Assembly: GCF_900112675.1 (NCBI RefSeq)
Contig: NZ_FOMQ01000004.1
Coordinates: 1-64,000 of the forward strand
From: Paracidovorax konjaci
GTDB taxonomy: Bacteria; Pseudomonadota; Gammaproteobacteria; Burkholderiales; Burkholderiaceae_C
Direction of reading: 5' to 3'
Length of the DNA stretch: 64,000 nucleotides
Shown: piece after piece, positions 42,596 to 55,964 of the stretch
Numbering within the stretch: position 1 is the stretch's first letter
Layout: every line of letters starts with the position of its first letter
Translations under genes and position numbers: made by a program
The notes under the pieces: generated by a model
Databases searched by the model: none
The model's input: only the letters and a program-made list of their open reading frames with translations
What the model was told of the DNA's origin: nothing

Positions 42596-44020
42596 ATGTC
42601 GATTGAAATGCTGGCCGTATTCGCGATGCTCGTGCTGATCGCCGTGCTCCTGGCCGTGCTGCTGCTGCGCAACCCGCGGCCGGAGCTTCCTCCCGAGTGG
42701 GCGATGCGCCTGCAGCGCCTGGAGCAGGTGGCGCAGGCCACCCAGCTGGCCGTGGCCAAGAACGACGGCGCGCTGGATGGCATGGCGCAGCAGCTGCGCG
42801 GATTCACGCATGCCACGCAGAGCCACTTCGAGGCGCAGCGCGGGGCCGTGGACGAACGGCTCGCGCAGGCCGTGCACGACGCGCGGGCGGGCCGCGCGGA
42901 ACTGCGCGAGGGCTTCGACGCCTTCGAGGCCAAGCTGGCGCAGCGCCTCGCGCAGGCCCAGGCCGACGCCGCGGTGGCGCGCCGCGAGCTGAACGAGGCC
43001 CTGGGTGCCTTCCGCGCCGAGCTGGCGCAGACCTCCGAGTCGCTGCGCGGCACGCTGCAGGAGCGCCTCTCCGCCATCCAGGCCGACAACGCCGCGCGCC
43101 TGGAGGAAATGCGCCGCACCGTCGACGAGAAGCTGCACGCCACGCTGGAGCAGCGGCTGGGCGAGTCGTTCAAGCTCGTCAGCGACCGGCTGGAGCAGGT
43201 GCACCGCGGCTTGGGCGAGATGCAGACGCTGGCCGGCAGCGTGGGCGACCTCAAGCGCGTGATGACCAACGTGAAGACGCGCGGCACCTGGGGCGAACTG
43301 CAACTGGGCGCCATCATCGACAACGTGCTGGCGCCGGACCAGTACGCGCGCAACGTCAAGACCGTGCCGGGCAGCGATGAGCTGGTGGAGTTCGCCATCC
43401 GCCTGCCGGGCCGTGGCCAGGAAGAGCCCGTATGGCTGCCCATTGACGCGAAGTTCCCGGTGGAGTCGTACCAGCGGCTGCTCGACGCGCACGATGCGGC
43501 CGACAAGGTGGCGATCCAGGCGGCCGGCAACGCGCTGGAGGCCGCCATCCGGCTGGAGGCCCGCAAGATCTCCTCCAAATACGTCTCGCCGCCGCACACC
43601 ACCGATTTCGCGGTGCTCTACCTGCCCACCGAAGGGCTCTTCGCCGAGGTGATCCGCCGGCCCGGCCTGGTGGAGGCGTTGCAGGGCGAATGCCGCGTGG
43701 TGGTCACCGGCCCCGCCAACCTCGCGGCCATGCTGAGCAGCCTGCAGATGGGCTTCAAGACGCTGGCGATCGAGAAGCGCTCTTCCGAGGTCTGGGGCCT
43801 GCTGGGCGCCGTGAAGACCGAGTTCGCCAAGTTCGGCGACGTGGTGGAGGCCACGCGCAAGTCCATCGATGCGGCGGCCAAGCGCTTCGACGAGGTCGGC
43901 GTGCGCACGCGCGCCATCCAGCGCCGGCTGCGCGACGTGCAGGAATTGCCGGCGCCGCCGGCGGCCGCGCCGCCGACCCTTGGCGTGGCGGCAGCGGCTT
44001 CGCAAGAGGAGGCCGCCTGA
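42596..44020 (+). CDS. rmuC: DNA recombination protein RmuC homologue
   Basis: The 474-residue protein has an N-terminal membrane helix (about residues 5-24), a long coiled coil (about 35-210), and the RmuC nuclease-like domain (RVMTNVKTRGTWGELQLGAI, LPIDAKFPVESYQRLL, DFAVLYLPTEGLFAEV). RmuC limits certain inversion rearrangements in E. coli; the biochemical activity is presumed nuclease. Its stop is one base before the MFS gene start. Confidence 0.92.
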   Translation: MSIEMLAVFAMLVLIAVLLAVLLLRNPRPELPPEWAMRLQRLEQVAQATQLAVAKNDGALDGMAQQLRGFTHATQSHFEAQRGAVDERLAQAVHDARAGRAELREGFDAFEAKLAQRLAQAQADAAVARRELNEALGAFRAELAQTSESLRGTLQERLSAIQADNAARLEEMRRTVDEKLHATLEQRLGESFKLVSDRLEQVHRGLGEMQTLAGSVGDLKRVMTNVKTRGTWGELQLGAIIDNVLAPDQYARNVKTVPGSDELVEFAIRLPGRGQEEPVWLPIDAKFPVESYQRLLDAHDAADKVAIQAAGNALEAAIRLEARKISSKYVSPPHTTDFAVLYLPTEGLFAEVIRRPGLVEALQGECRVVVTGPANLAAMLSSLQMGFKTLAIEKRSSEVWGLLGAVKTEFAKFGDVVEATRKSIDAAAKRFDEVGVRTRAIQRRLRDVQELPAPPAAAPPTLGVAAAASQEEAA

Positions 44021-44021
44021 G

Positions 44022-45221
44022 ATGGACATGGCCCTCGCGCGGCTCATCGCCGGCCAGATCTGCATCCACGCCTGCATGACCGGCATGCGGCTGGCGGCGC
44101 CGCTGCTGGCGCTGCGCGAGGGCTACAGCGCGGCGGCGGTCGGCGTTCTGCTGGCGCTGTTCGCGCTCACCCAGGTGTTCCTCGCGCTGCCGGCCGGCCG
44201 CTATGCCGACCGCCACGGCCTGAAGCGGCCCGTGGGCGGGTCGGTGCTGCTGGCCTGTGCGGGCGCTGCGGCGGCCGTGGTGTGGCCGGTGTTTCCGGTG
44301 CTTTGCCTGGCGGCGCTCATGACCGGCGGCGCCACGGGCGCAGCCATGATCGCGCTGCAGCGCCACGTGGGCCGTGCGGCGCACGACTCCACCCAGCTGC
44401 GGCGCGTGTTCAGCTGGCTGGCCATCGGGCCGGCCGTCTCCAATTTCGTGGGCCCGTTCTTCGCGGGCCTCCTGATCGACCATGCGGGTCCCGCGCCCGG
44501 CAGCACCGAAGGCTACCGCGCCGCGTTCGCGCTGATGGCGCTGCTGCCCGTGGCCACCTGGTTCTGGGTGCGTGCCACGGTGGAGCTGCCGCCCGTGATC
44601 GCCGCCGAGGGCGGGCCCCGGCGGCGCGCGTGGGATCTGCTGGGCGATCCGGGATTCCGCCGGTTGCTGATCGTGAACTGGCTGCTCTCGTCGTGCTGGG
44701 ACGTGCACACCTTCGTGGTGCCGCTACTGGGGCACGAGCGGGGCCTCTCCGCATCGGTGATCGGCTCCATCCTGGGGGCTTTCGCCATCGCGGCGGCGGC
44801 CATCCGCGTGCTGATGCCCATCGTGGCCGCGCGGCTGCAGGAATCGGTGGTGGTGGTGTGGGCGATGCTGACCACCGCCGTGCTGTTCGCGGTCTATCCG
44901 CTGCTGCCCTCGGCCTGGGCGCTGGGCGCCTGCTCGGTGCTGCTGGGCTTCGCGCTCGGCTCGGTGCAGCCCATGATCATGAGCATGCTGCACCAGATGA
45001 CCCCGCATCACCGCCACGGCGAGGCGCTGGGCCTGCGGCTCATGGCGATCAATGCATCGAGCGTGGCGATGCCCGTGCTGTTCGGGTCGGCCGGGGCGCT
45101 GATCGGCGTGGCCGGGCTGTTCTGGGTGGTGGGGGGCATCGTCGGGATCGGATCGCGGTCGGCGCGGAAGCTGGGAACCGCGGGCGCCCGTCAGGCCACC
45201 GCGCCCGGACCGCACCCGTGA
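44022..45221 (+). CDS. MFS transporter
   Basis: The 399-residue protein has 12 predicted membrane helices. The family A-motif appears between TM2 and TM3 (GRYADRHGLKRPVG), and a related loop appears in the second half. It is in the general drug/small-molecule branch, without a substrate signature. It starts one base after the rmuC stop, so the two are co-transcribed. Confidence 0.87.
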   Translation: MDMALARLIAGQICIHACMTGMRLAAPLLALREGYSAAAVGVLLALFALTQVFLALPAGRYADRHGLKRPVGGSVLLACAGAAAAVVWPVFPVLCLAALMTGGATGAAMIALQRHVGRAAHDSTQLRRVFSWLAIGPAVSNFVGPFFAGLLIDHAGPAPGSTEGYRAAFALMALLPVATWFWVRATVELPPVIAAEGGPRRRAWDLLGDPGFRRLLIVNWLLSSCWDVHTFVVPLLGHERGLSASVIGSILGAFAIAAAAIRVLMPIVAARLQESVVVVWAMLTTAVLFAVYPLLPSAWALGACSVLLGFALGSVQPMIMSMLHQMTPHHRHGEALGLRLMAINASSVAMPVLFGSAGALIGVAGLFWVVGGIVGIGSRSARKLGTAGARQATAPGPHP

Positions 45222-45296
45222 AGCGCGTGCCCGCACACCGCTCTTGAGAACGGCCCGCACCCGGCAGTTCGAATGCCGCGGCCTCTCAGGATGGCT

Positions 45297-46160
45297 TCAC
45301 AGCTTGTAGAACGCCTTGATGAAGCCCCACGCTTCTTCCGGATCGTCCGTGTAGCGGAACAGGTTCAGGTCGGCGGCCGAGATGGTGCCTTCCTCGACCA
45401 GGGCCTCGAAGTTGACGAGCTTCTTCCAGAACTCGGTGCCGAAGAGCACGATCGGCACGGGCTTGGCCTTGCCGGTCTGCACCAGCGTGAGCACTTCGAA
45501 CAGTTCGTCCAGCGTGCCGAATCCACCCGGGAAGGCGACGAGCGCCTTGGCGCGCATCATGAAGTGCATCTTGCGCAGCGCGAAGTAGTGGAACTTGTAC
45601 GAGAGCGAGGGCGAGATGTAGCGGTTGCCGCTCTGTTCGTGCGGCAGCGCGATGTTCAGCCCCACGTTGAGCGCGCCCACTTCGTGCGCGCCGCGGTTGG
45701 CGGCTTCCATGATGCCGGGGCCGCCGCCGGTGCAGATGTAGATGCGCTCTGCGGGCGGGCGCTGCTCGCTGTATTCGGCCACCACGCGGGCGAAGCGGCG
45801 TGCGAGGTCGTAATAGCCGGCGTTGCGCACGGCGAGCCGCGCACGGGCGATGCGGGCCGCGTCGCCGCTGGCCTCGGCGTCGGTCAATTGCTGCGCGGCG
45901 TCTTCCGGGGCCAGGAAACGGGCACTGCCGTAGACCACCACGGTGTTCTCGATGCCCTGGGCGGTCTGGCCGAGGTCGGGCTTGAGCATCTCCAGCTGGA
46001 AACGGATGCCGCGCGTCTCGCGGCGCAGCATGAATTCGGGGTCGGCGAACGCGAGCCGGTAGGCGTCCGCGTGCAGCGGGTTGCCGTTGACGGCGTGGTT
46101 GTGGAGTTCGGCCCAGGCATTGGCCAGGCGGCTGTCGTTGAGGTCGGTGTTGGATTCCAT
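45297..46160 (-). CDS. LOG-family protein (TIGR00730, lysine decarboxylase-like Rossmann fold)
   Basis: The 287-residue protein has the LOG signatures GGGPGIMEAANRGAHE and PGGFGTLDELFE. Family members act as cytokinin riboside 5'-monophosphate phosphoribohydrolases or as nucleotide 5'-monophosphate nucleosidases (PpnN-like). The ~85-residue N-terminal extension with an EFMLRRETRGIRFQLEMLKP segment is typical of the longer bacterial PpnN-like group. It is convergent with the MFS gene. Confidence 0.87.
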   Translation of the reverse strand: MESNTDLNDSRLANAWAELHNHAVNGNPLHADAYRLAFADPEFMLRRETRGIRFQLEMLKPDLGQTAQGIENTVVVYGSARFLAPEDAAQQLTDAEASGDAARIARARLAVRNAGYYDLARRFARVVAEYSEQRPPAERIYICTGGGPGIMEAANRGAHEVGALNVGLNIALPHEQSGNRYISPSLSYKFHYFALRKMHFMMRAKALVAFPGGFGTLDELFEVLTLVQTGKAKPVPIVLFGTEFWKKLVNFEALVEEGTISAADLNLFRYTDDPEEAWGFIKAFYKL

Positions 46161-46239
46161 GAAGCGATGGTGCGGTACGAAGATGGCGCGGCCGTGGCAG
46201 CGCGGAAGAGAAACGGAAGGGGGCGGGAGAGGGCATCCA

Positions 46240-46620
46240 TCAGCGGGCCATCCACCACAGCGCGGTGCGCATGCCCGCCCAGGTGAGCGCGAGCGACCCG
46301 CCCAGGTGCAGCCCGATGGTGGCGAACGCGAGGCCGAACCGCTGCTGCATGAGCATCGTGACCACCTCGCCCGAGAAGCTCGAGAAGGTGGTGAGCGTGC
46401 CCAGGAAGCCGGTGACGATCAGCAGGCGCCAGGCCGGATCGATGTCCGGGCGGCTCGTGAAGACCGCGAGCGCGACGCCGATGCAGTAGCCGCCGATGAG
46501 GTTGACGGCCAGGGTGCCCCAGGGGATCGCCCCGCCCGGATTGAGCCAGAGCGCGAAACCCCAGCGCATCAGGGCGCCCACGCAGGCGGCAAGGCAGATG
46601 ACGGTGATGTGCAGCCACAT
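46240..46620 (-). CDS. crcB: Fluoride ion channel CrcB
   Basis: The 126-residue protein has four membrane helices and the conserved CrcB segments: GALMRWGFAL near the start, NLIGGYCIG in TM2 and GFLGTLTTFSSFSGEV before TM3. It forms a dual-topology dimer that exports fluoride. It lies downstream of the TRAP genes and upstream of the LOG-family gene; no fluoride riboswitch is evident in the 34 bases before it. Confidence 0.92.
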   Translation of the reverse strand: MWLHITVICLAACVGALMRWGFALWLNPGGAIPWGTLAVNLIGGYCIGVALAVFTSRPDIDPAWRLLIVTGFLGTLTTFSSFSGEVVTMLMQQRFGLAFATIGLHLGGSLALTWAGMRTALWWMAR

Positions 46621-46654
46621 CCCCGGAGTATCTCAGGACACGCGGCCGTGCTTT

Positions 46655-47971
46655 TCAGCCGCCCCCGTCCTTGCCCATCACGAGGTCCGGCAGCACCGTG
46701 ACGATCTGCGGGAAAACGGTGATGAGCGCGATGCACACCACGAGGCACACGAAGAACGGGATCGCGGCGCGCGCAATGGTGTTGCTGTCCTTGCCCGTCA
46801 TGTTCTGCAGCACGAAGAGGTTGAAGCCCACGGGCGGCGTGACCTCGGCGATCTCCACCAGCAGCACGATGAAGATGCCGAACCACACCAGGTCGAAGCC
46901 GGCCTTCTGGATCATGGGCAGCACCACGGCGCTGGTGAGCACGATCATGCTGATGCCGTCCAGTGCCGTGCCGAGCACGAGGTAGACCAGCGTGAGCACG
47001 CCGATCAGCGCGTAGGGCGGCAGGTGCATCGCATCCACCCATTCGGCCAGTTCGCGCGGGATGCCCGTGAAGGCCATGGTCTTGGTGAGGAAGGCCGCGC
47101 CCGCGAGGATGAACATGATCATGCAGCTCGTGCGCGTGGCGCCCATGAGGCCTTCGGAGAAGTTCTTCCAGGTGAGCGAGCGGCTCCAGAGCGCGAGGCC
47201 CAGCGAGCCCACCACGCCGAAGGCCGCGCATTCGGTGGCCGTGGCGTAGCCCGCCACCAGCACCCAGACGATGAACACGATCAGCACCGTGACGGGGATG
47301 AGCTGCCCGGAGCGGCGGATCTTCTCGCGCAGCGTGGTGGGCGCATCGGCGGGCGGCACGCGGTCGGGGTGGCGCAGGCTCCACCAGCCGATGTAGCCCG
47401 AGAACAGCAGCATCAGCAGCAGCCCGGGCAGGAAGCCGGCCAGGAAGATGCGGATGATCGATGCATCGGCGGCCACCGCGTAGACCACCATGGTGATGGA
47501 GGGCGGGATCAGGATGCCCAGCGTGCCCGCCGTGGCGAGCGATCCGAGCGCGAGGCGCTCGTCGTAGCCGCGCCGCAGCAGCTCGGGCAGGGCCACCTTG
47601 CTGATCGTGGCGCAGGTGGCGGCCGACGAACCCGACACCGAGCCGAAGATGCCGCAGCCCAGGATCGTGGTGTGCATGAGCCGGCCCGGCACGCGGTTGA
47701 GCCAGGGCCGCAGGCCCTCGAACATTTCTTCGCTGAGGCGCGTGCGGAACAGGATTTCGCCCATCCAGATGAAGAGCGGCAGCGCGGCCAGTTCCCAGCT
47801 CGCATTGCTTTCCCAGAAGGCCGAGAACAGGTTCTTGCCGGGCTGCGTGGTCGTGAAGAACGCCTGGCCCACCCAGCCGCAGATGGCGAGCGTCATCGCG
47901 ATCCAGACGCCGCCCGCGAGCAGCACGATCATCAGGAGCAGCAGGATGCCGCCCACCAGCAGGATGTCCAT
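46655..47971 (-). CDS. dctM: TRAP transporter large permease (DctM)
   Basis: The 438-residue membrane protein of the DctM family has about 12 helices, with family motifs such as GSSAATCATISKVALPELLR and GYDERLALGSLATAGTLGIL. It forms the sodium-coupled transport channel of a TRAP system with the small permease and binding protein encoded just upstream. The substrate is a small organic acid by family; it cannot be read from sequence. Confidence 0.92.
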   Translation of the reverse strand: MDILLVGGILLLLMIVLLAGGVWIAMTLAICGWVGQAFFTTTQPGKNLFSAFWESNASWELAALPLFIWMGEILFRTRLSEEMFEGLRPWLNRVPGRLMHTTILGCGIFGSVSGSSAATCATISKVALPELLRRGYDERLALGSLATAGTLGILIPPSITMVVYAVAADASIIRIFLAGFLPGLLLMLLFSGYIGWWSLRHPDRVPPADAPTTLREKIRRSGQLIPVTVLIVFIVWVLVAGYATATECAAFGVVGSLGLALWSRSLTWKNFSEGLMGATRTSCMIMFILAGAAFLTKTMAFTGIPRELAEWVDAMHLPPYALIGVLTLVYLVLGTALDGISMIVLTSAVVLPMIQKAGFDLVWFGIFIVLLVEIAEVTPPVGFNLFVLQNMTGKDSNTIARAAIPFFVCLVVCIALITVFPQIVTVLPDLVMGKDGGG

Positions 47972-48073
47972 GGCACAGGTCTTTCTGCCGCGCGTGCAAG
48001 GCGCCGGCGGGGTTGCTCGGAAAAGAGAAGGACGAGGAAAGGCGGGCAGGCGGGCGGAGGGGCCGCCAGGCCC

Positions 48074-48607
48074 TCAGATGTCGGCGGAGAAATCCCCGCG
48101 GGCGTGGCGTTCGTCCACCGCGCGCACGAAGGTTGGCTTGCCGCCGCGCAGCACGATGAGCAGCTCGTCCGCCACGGCCACCAGCAGCAGCACGGAGCCG
48201 AGTGCGAAGCTCAGCTGCGGGATCCACATGGGCAGCGGCAGCAGGCCCTGGGCCACGTCGTTGAACTCCCAGCTCTCGTAGGTGAAGAGGCAGGCGGACC
48301 ACGCGAGGTAGGCCGTGGCCACCGTGCCGATGGCGAGCGCGACCAGTTCGAACGCGTGGCGCGTGCGCGGCGGGAGCTTCTCCAGCAGCAGCGTGACGCG
48401 CACGAAATCGCCGTGCTTGAAGGCATGGGCCATCGCGAAGAACGCGGCGGCGGCGCAGAACCAGGCCACCACGTCGTTGAGCGCGCCGGTGCGCACGCCC
48501 ATCTCGCGCAGCACGCTCTGCGCGACCATGAGCACGCAGATCAGCGCGACGAAGGTGGCGCCGAGCGCGCCCGCCGCGAAGTAGAGCCGGTCGAGGAAGC
48601 GCCGCAT
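48074..48607 (-). CDS. dctQ: TRAP transporter small permease (DctQ)
   Basis: The 177-residue protein has four membrane helices and the DctQ family pattern, including VAWFCAAAAFFAMAHAFKHG and VRVTLLLEKLPPRTRHAFEL. It lies seven bases after the binding-protein gene and about 100 bases before dctM, completing the P-Q-M set. Confidence 0.9.
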   Translation of the reverse strand: MRRFLDRLYFAAGALGATFVALICVLMVAQSVLREMGVRTGALNDVVAWFCAAAAFFAMAHAFKHGDFVRVTLLLEKLPPRTRHAFELVALAIGTVATAYLAWSACLFTYESWEFNDVAQGLLPLPMWIPQLSFALGSVLLLVAVADELLIVLRGGKPTFVRAVDERHARGDFSADI

Positions 48608-48614
48608 GCGGGGC

Positions 48615-49613
48615 TCACTTCGCGGCGGCCGGGACGGACTTGCGGTAGGCCGCGATGATGGCCTCGCCGTCCGGGCCCGCCTTCTTGAGCCAGTCCGCCA
48701 GCATCACGTCGCCCACCTGCCGCAGGTCGGCCGTGAGCTTGGCCGGCGGCGGCAGGATCTTCATGCCCTTGTCCGTGAGGGCTTTCTTGTACCAGTCGTT
48801 CTTCTCGGCGCTCGACTTCCAGCCGCGGTCTTCGGCATCGGCCGCGGCCTTCAGCAGCGCGTCCTGCACGGGCTTGTCGAGCGCGTCGAACGCCTTGCGG
48901 CTCACGATGACGGCGTTCTTGGGCAGCCAGGCCTGGGTGTCGTAGAAGTACTTGATGCTTTCGTAGAGCTTGCTGTCGTAGCCGGTGGAGCCTGAGGTCA
49001 TCATCGACTCCACGGCGCCGGTGGCCATGGCCTGCGACAGCTCGGCCGCCTGGATGGTCACGGGCTGCGCGCCGATGAGTTCCGCGATCTTGGCGGTGGC
49101 CGGGCTGTAGGCGCGCCATTTGATGCCGCGCAGGTCGGCCACCGAGGCGATCTCCTTCTTGGTGTAGATGCCCTGCGGCGGCCACGCCACGGTGTAGAGC
49201 AGGCGCAGGCCCTGTGCGCCCAGCAGCCGCTCCAGCACGGGTTTCTGCGCTTCGTACAGGCGCCGGGAGTCGGCATACGAGGTGGCCAGGAAGGGGATGC
49301 CGTCCACGCCGTACACCGGGTTCTCGTTCTCGAAGTTGGGCAGCAGGATCTCGCCCGCCGGGGCCTGCCCGCCCTGCACGGCGCGCTTGATCTCGTTGGC
49401 CTTGAAGAGCGAGGCATTGGCGTGCACCGTGATGCGCAGCTTGCCGCCGGTGGCCGATTCGACCTCTTTGGCGAACTGCATGAGGTTCTCGGTGTGGAAG
49501 TTCGTCGCCGGATAGGCGGCCGCGAGGTCCCAGCGGGCCTGCGCGAAGGCGGACGTTGCGGACAGCGCGCCGGCCAGGGCCAGGGCAAAGAGGGGAACGG
49601 CTCTACGCTTCAT
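48615..49613 (-). CDS. dctP: TRAP transporter substrate-binding protein (DctP)
   Basis: The 332-residue periplasmic receptor has a Sec signal peptide (MKRRAVPLFALALAGALSAT, cleavage near AFA-Q) and the DctP fold (FHTENLMQFAKEVESATGGK, IKWRAYSPATAKIAELIGAQ). ATG at 49613 begins on the signal peptide. The ligand is a carboxylate by family, otherwise unknown. It is first in the TRAP operon. Confidence 0.9.
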   Translation of the reverse strand: MKRRAVPLFALALAGALSATSAFAQARWDLAAAYPATNFHTENLMQFAKEVESATGGKLRITVHANASLFKANEIKRAVQGGQAPAGEILLPNFENENPVYGVDGIPFLATSYADSRRLYEAQKPVLERLLGAQGLRLLYTVAWPPQGIYTKKEIASVADLRGIKWRAYSPATAKIAELIGAQPVTIQAAELSQAMATGAVESMMTSGSTGYDSKLYESIKYFYDTQAWLPKNAVIVSRKAFDALDKPVQDALLKAAADAEDRGWKSSAEKNDWYKKALTDKGMKILPPPAKLTADLRQVGDVMLADWLKKAGPDGEAIIAAYRKSVPAAAK

Positions 49614-49829
49614 CGTGTGCTCCGGAGAAGTGGAATCGACCAGAAGGGGCAGGGCAGGCCGGCGCCGTGCGAACGCCGACACGTCCCACGAGGGGCGCAT
49701 CGAATGTACGCGCGGTGCCGGTGCAGGGACCCTCGGGTGCGACCCGGATGCCCCCAGTGCCGTGCATGCGCTATGCACATCCCGTGCCAGAGCCGGGCAC
49801 CGATCCGTGCACGGGCCGGCCGATACCGC

Positions 49830-51665
49830 CTACCGCGTTCCTGCCGGCGGCGGGCCGTCGGGGGCGCGTTCCGCCACGATGTCCTGCCAGGCACGCACGG
49901 CCGCCAGCACGGCCGCGCACTGCGCGGTGTGGGCGAACCTGAAGTCGTCGCCGTCCACGGTTTCGTCGGGGAATTCGGTGATGAGCGTCACGGGGGCGCC
50001 GCGCGGCACTTCCGATTGCGTGCAGGCCGTGCCGTGCAGCACTTCGAAGGGCATCGGCCCGGCATGGCGCTCATAAAGAGCGATCTGGCGCGCATTGAAA
50101 TCGACCAGGCCCGGCACTTCCTGCAGCGCGGCGGCCACGCGTTCGAGCAGTGCACGGCCTGGCGCCTCCCAGCCCGCGTGGTAGCGCAGGATCAGGAAGA
50201 AGCCCTTGGGAATGGTCCATTGGCCGAACCCGCGGGGCACGTAGCCCGTGAGCGGCCGCGTCCATTCGTGTGCGGGATAGCCATGCAGGTTGACGTGCAG
50301 TTGCGCGCCGGAGAGGGCCAGCGCCTGTTCGCGGGCCTCGCGCTCGTAGGGCAGGCTGGCTTCGCGGTACTCCACGTCGTCGCCCAGGGCCGTGTAGCGC
50401 GCGGCGTGCTGCATGTGGCGCGGATGGTGCGCCCCCAGTTCGCGGTGCAGTGCGTAGCCGTCGGGGTTTTCCAGCGGCAGCAGCGCGATGTGCGCGCCGG
50501 GCTGCGCGGCCAGGGCGCGGGCCGCGCGCAGCGCGCCCACCACGCCCGAGGTCTCGTTGGCGTGCTGGCCCCCGCTCACGAACACCGGCGCCGCGGTGCC
50601 GCGCAGGTAGCGGCCCCACACCGCGCGGCCCTGGCGGGACTGCGCGCCGAAGGGCTCGCCGCCCCACTGCTGCAGCTCCCGGGCGATGCGGGAGGGGGGT
50701 GGGGCCTTGCCCATGGCGTCGAGCGGCAGCTCCGCATCCGTATCGGCCCAGGCGGCGGCATCCTGCGCGGCGGTGTCGAAGGGGCGCATGGCCACGCGCA
50801 CGCGCGGCGGCGCACCGGCCGCGGCGGGACGGATGTCGGGCACGAGCTGGCCCGGCTGCAGGCGCCGGTCGCCCGGCGGGCGGCCGGAGTGGCGCTGGAA
50901 GAATTCGAGCAACCCGAAGTAGAAGTCTTCGTGCAGGGCCTCGAAGGTGCTGACGCATTCGCCCGGCAGGTCCAGCGGGACTTCGTAGCCGGGCAGGTCC
51001 ACGCGCAGGTCGAGCCGGTCGAAATACGGCTCCTGCCGCGGCCACGGATGCGCCCACACGGCCTCCATGGCGCGCCAGAAGAGGCGCTCGAATTCGGTGT
51101 CCTGCGCGGCGTCGAGCAGGTCGGCCGCGCCGGCCGAGCCGCCCGCGCGCAGCCAGCCCGTGGGCGAGAGCTGGGGCGTGTCCAGCACGTCGGGCCGCAC
51201 CTGGTTGGGGGCGAACACGCGGTGCGACTGGCGGGTGCCGTCCCCGAAGCGGAGCGCCACGTCGTAGTGCAGATCGTCCCCGCCGGCATCGAACGACAGT
51301 TCGCAGCCCGGCAGCAGCGCGGCGAGCGGGTAGGCCTCCAGCAGGAAGCGCTGCGGCCCCGCACCGGGGTGGACCGGGTAGCGGACCTGCACCGAGACGG
51401 GGCGCCCGCCGCCGGGGCCGGCGGGCAGCTCTTCCAGGAACCAGTGCACGAGCGGCTTGTAGGCGCTGCGCAGCCGCGCATGCACGCCGGCCGCGGCCAG
51501 GCGCTGCTCGGCCGCGCGGCGCTCGGCCGGGCCTTCGAAGAGCCAGCCTTCCACGAAGCGGCCCTGCCAGCCGGGCTGGGTGAAGCGGTCGATCCAGGTA
51601 TCGAGCGTGCGGGGTTCGGTGGCGTCGAGCAGGACGGTGGTGTCGGATGGAGCGCAGGAGGTCAT
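49830..51665 (-). CDS. M14-type zinc metallopeptidase
   Basis: The 611-residue protein has a C-terminal zinc carboxypeptidase-like domain. The ligands are visible: HANE in FVSGGQHANETSG (His and Glu), and the later His in LHVNLHGYPAHEWTRP. The likely catalytic Glu is in TLITEFPDE. The N-terminal ~300 residues form an unassigned domain with LHEDFYFGLLEFFQRHSGRP. No signal peptide, so it is probably cytoplasmic. ATG at 51665 is chosen; an upstream in-frame ATG overlaps the promoter of the divergent gene. Divergence from a 5-oxoprolinase-type gene suggests peptide or amino-acid catabolism (inference). Confidence 0.8.
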   Translation of the reverse strand: MTSCAPSDTTVLLDATEPRTLDTWIDRFTQPGWQGRFVEGWLFEGPAERRAAEQRLAAAGVHARLRSAYKPLVHWFLEELPAGPGGGRPVSVQVRYPVHPGAGPQRFLLEAYPLAALLPGCELSFDAGGDDLHYDVALRFGDGTRQSHRVFAPNQVRPDVLDTPQLSPTGWLRAGGSAGAADLLDAAQDTEFERLFWRAMEAVWAHPWPRQEPYFDRLDLRVDLPGYEVPLDLPGECVSTFEALHEDFYFGLLEFFQRHSGRPPGDRRLQPGQLVPDIRPAAAGAPPRVRVAMRPFDTAAQDAAAWADTDAELPLDAMGKAPPPSRIARELQQWGGEPFGAQSRQGRAVWGRYLRGTAAPVFVSGGQHANETSGVVGALRAARALAAQPGAHIALLPLENPDGYALHRELGAHHPRHMQHAARYTALGDDVEYREASLPYEREAREQALALSGAQLHVNLHGYPAHEWTRPLTGYVPRGFGQWTIPKGFFLILRYHAGWEAPGRALLERVAAALQEVPGLVDFNARQIALYERHAGPMPFEVLHGTACTQSEVPRGAPVTLITEFPDETVDGDDFRFAHTAQCAAVLAAVRAWQDIVAERAPDGPPPAGTR

Positions 51666-51828
51666 GGGGCGTGTGGTGGGCGGCGGTGCGGAACGAGGCG
51701 GGGCGGGCACGGACCCTGCAAAGCACGATGCCGGGCGCAGGGTGCCGGGCGCCCTACATTATGGAAACCGATGGCCGCGCGTGCGCACACCGCGCGCCGC
51801 AGACTGGAATTCGACGCAAGGACGAAGC

Positions 51829-55515
<3,687 letters not shown>

Positions 55516-55543
55516 AAGACCCTCCATGCCGACGTATCCATTG

Positions 55544-55567
55544 AATAGTTTGCTATTATTTTCGTAG
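55544..55567. repeat. AATAGTTTGCTATTA dispersed repeat, copy 2
   Basis: The same 15-base core as at 42,551, followed by TTTTCG and TAGC, lies between the convergent oplA and mnhG genes. Here it could act as a terminator for either transcript. Confidence 0.7.
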
Positions 55568-55589
55568 CAAATGACGGCAATGGATGCGC

Positions 55590-55964
55590 TCAGGAATCGC
55601 GCTCGGCGGTCTTGTCCGCGTCCCGGCTGAGGCTGGGCGGGACGTCCCGGCCGGCGCGCCGCGCGCGGAAGAGGGCGGCGCGCATGAGGAAGATGTTGGT
55701 CACCGGCACCGTCACGGCCACGAACAGCGCGATGAGCAGCGGGTGCAGCGCCAGGCCGTGCCCCGCCACCGAGAAGTACAGCAGGGTGCCGTGCATGATG
55801 CACCAGCAGCCGATGGTGGCGATGATCGAGGGCGCGTGCACGCGCTCGAAGTAGGTCTTCAGGCGCAGCAGCCCGATCGAGCCCAGCAGCGCGATGCCCG
55901 CACCCGCGATGACCAGCACCGCCACGGCGATCTCGGCCCACAGCGGCAGCGTGGCGCCGTTCAT
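55590..55964 (-). CDS. mnhG: Mrp/Mnh cation/proton antiporter subunit G
   Basis: The 124-residue protein has three membrane helices and the MnhG family core (LLGSIGLLRLKTYFERVHAP, MHGTLLYFS). It is the last gene of the mnh operon and is joined to mnhF by an ATGA overlap. It is a small accessory subunit of the multisubunit Na+/K+:H+ antiporter. Confidence 0.88.
   Translation of the reverse strand: MNGATLPLWAEIAVAVLVIAGAGIALLGSIGLLRLKTYFERVHAPSIIATIGCWCIMHGTLLYFSVAGHGLALHPLLIALFVAVTVPVTNIFLMRAALFRARRAGRDVPPSLSRDADKTAERDS

Noticed and set aside
46621-46654. Fluoride riboswitch before crcB
   Set aside because: Only 34 bases separate crcB from dctM, too short for the aptamer, and no match to its core is visible.
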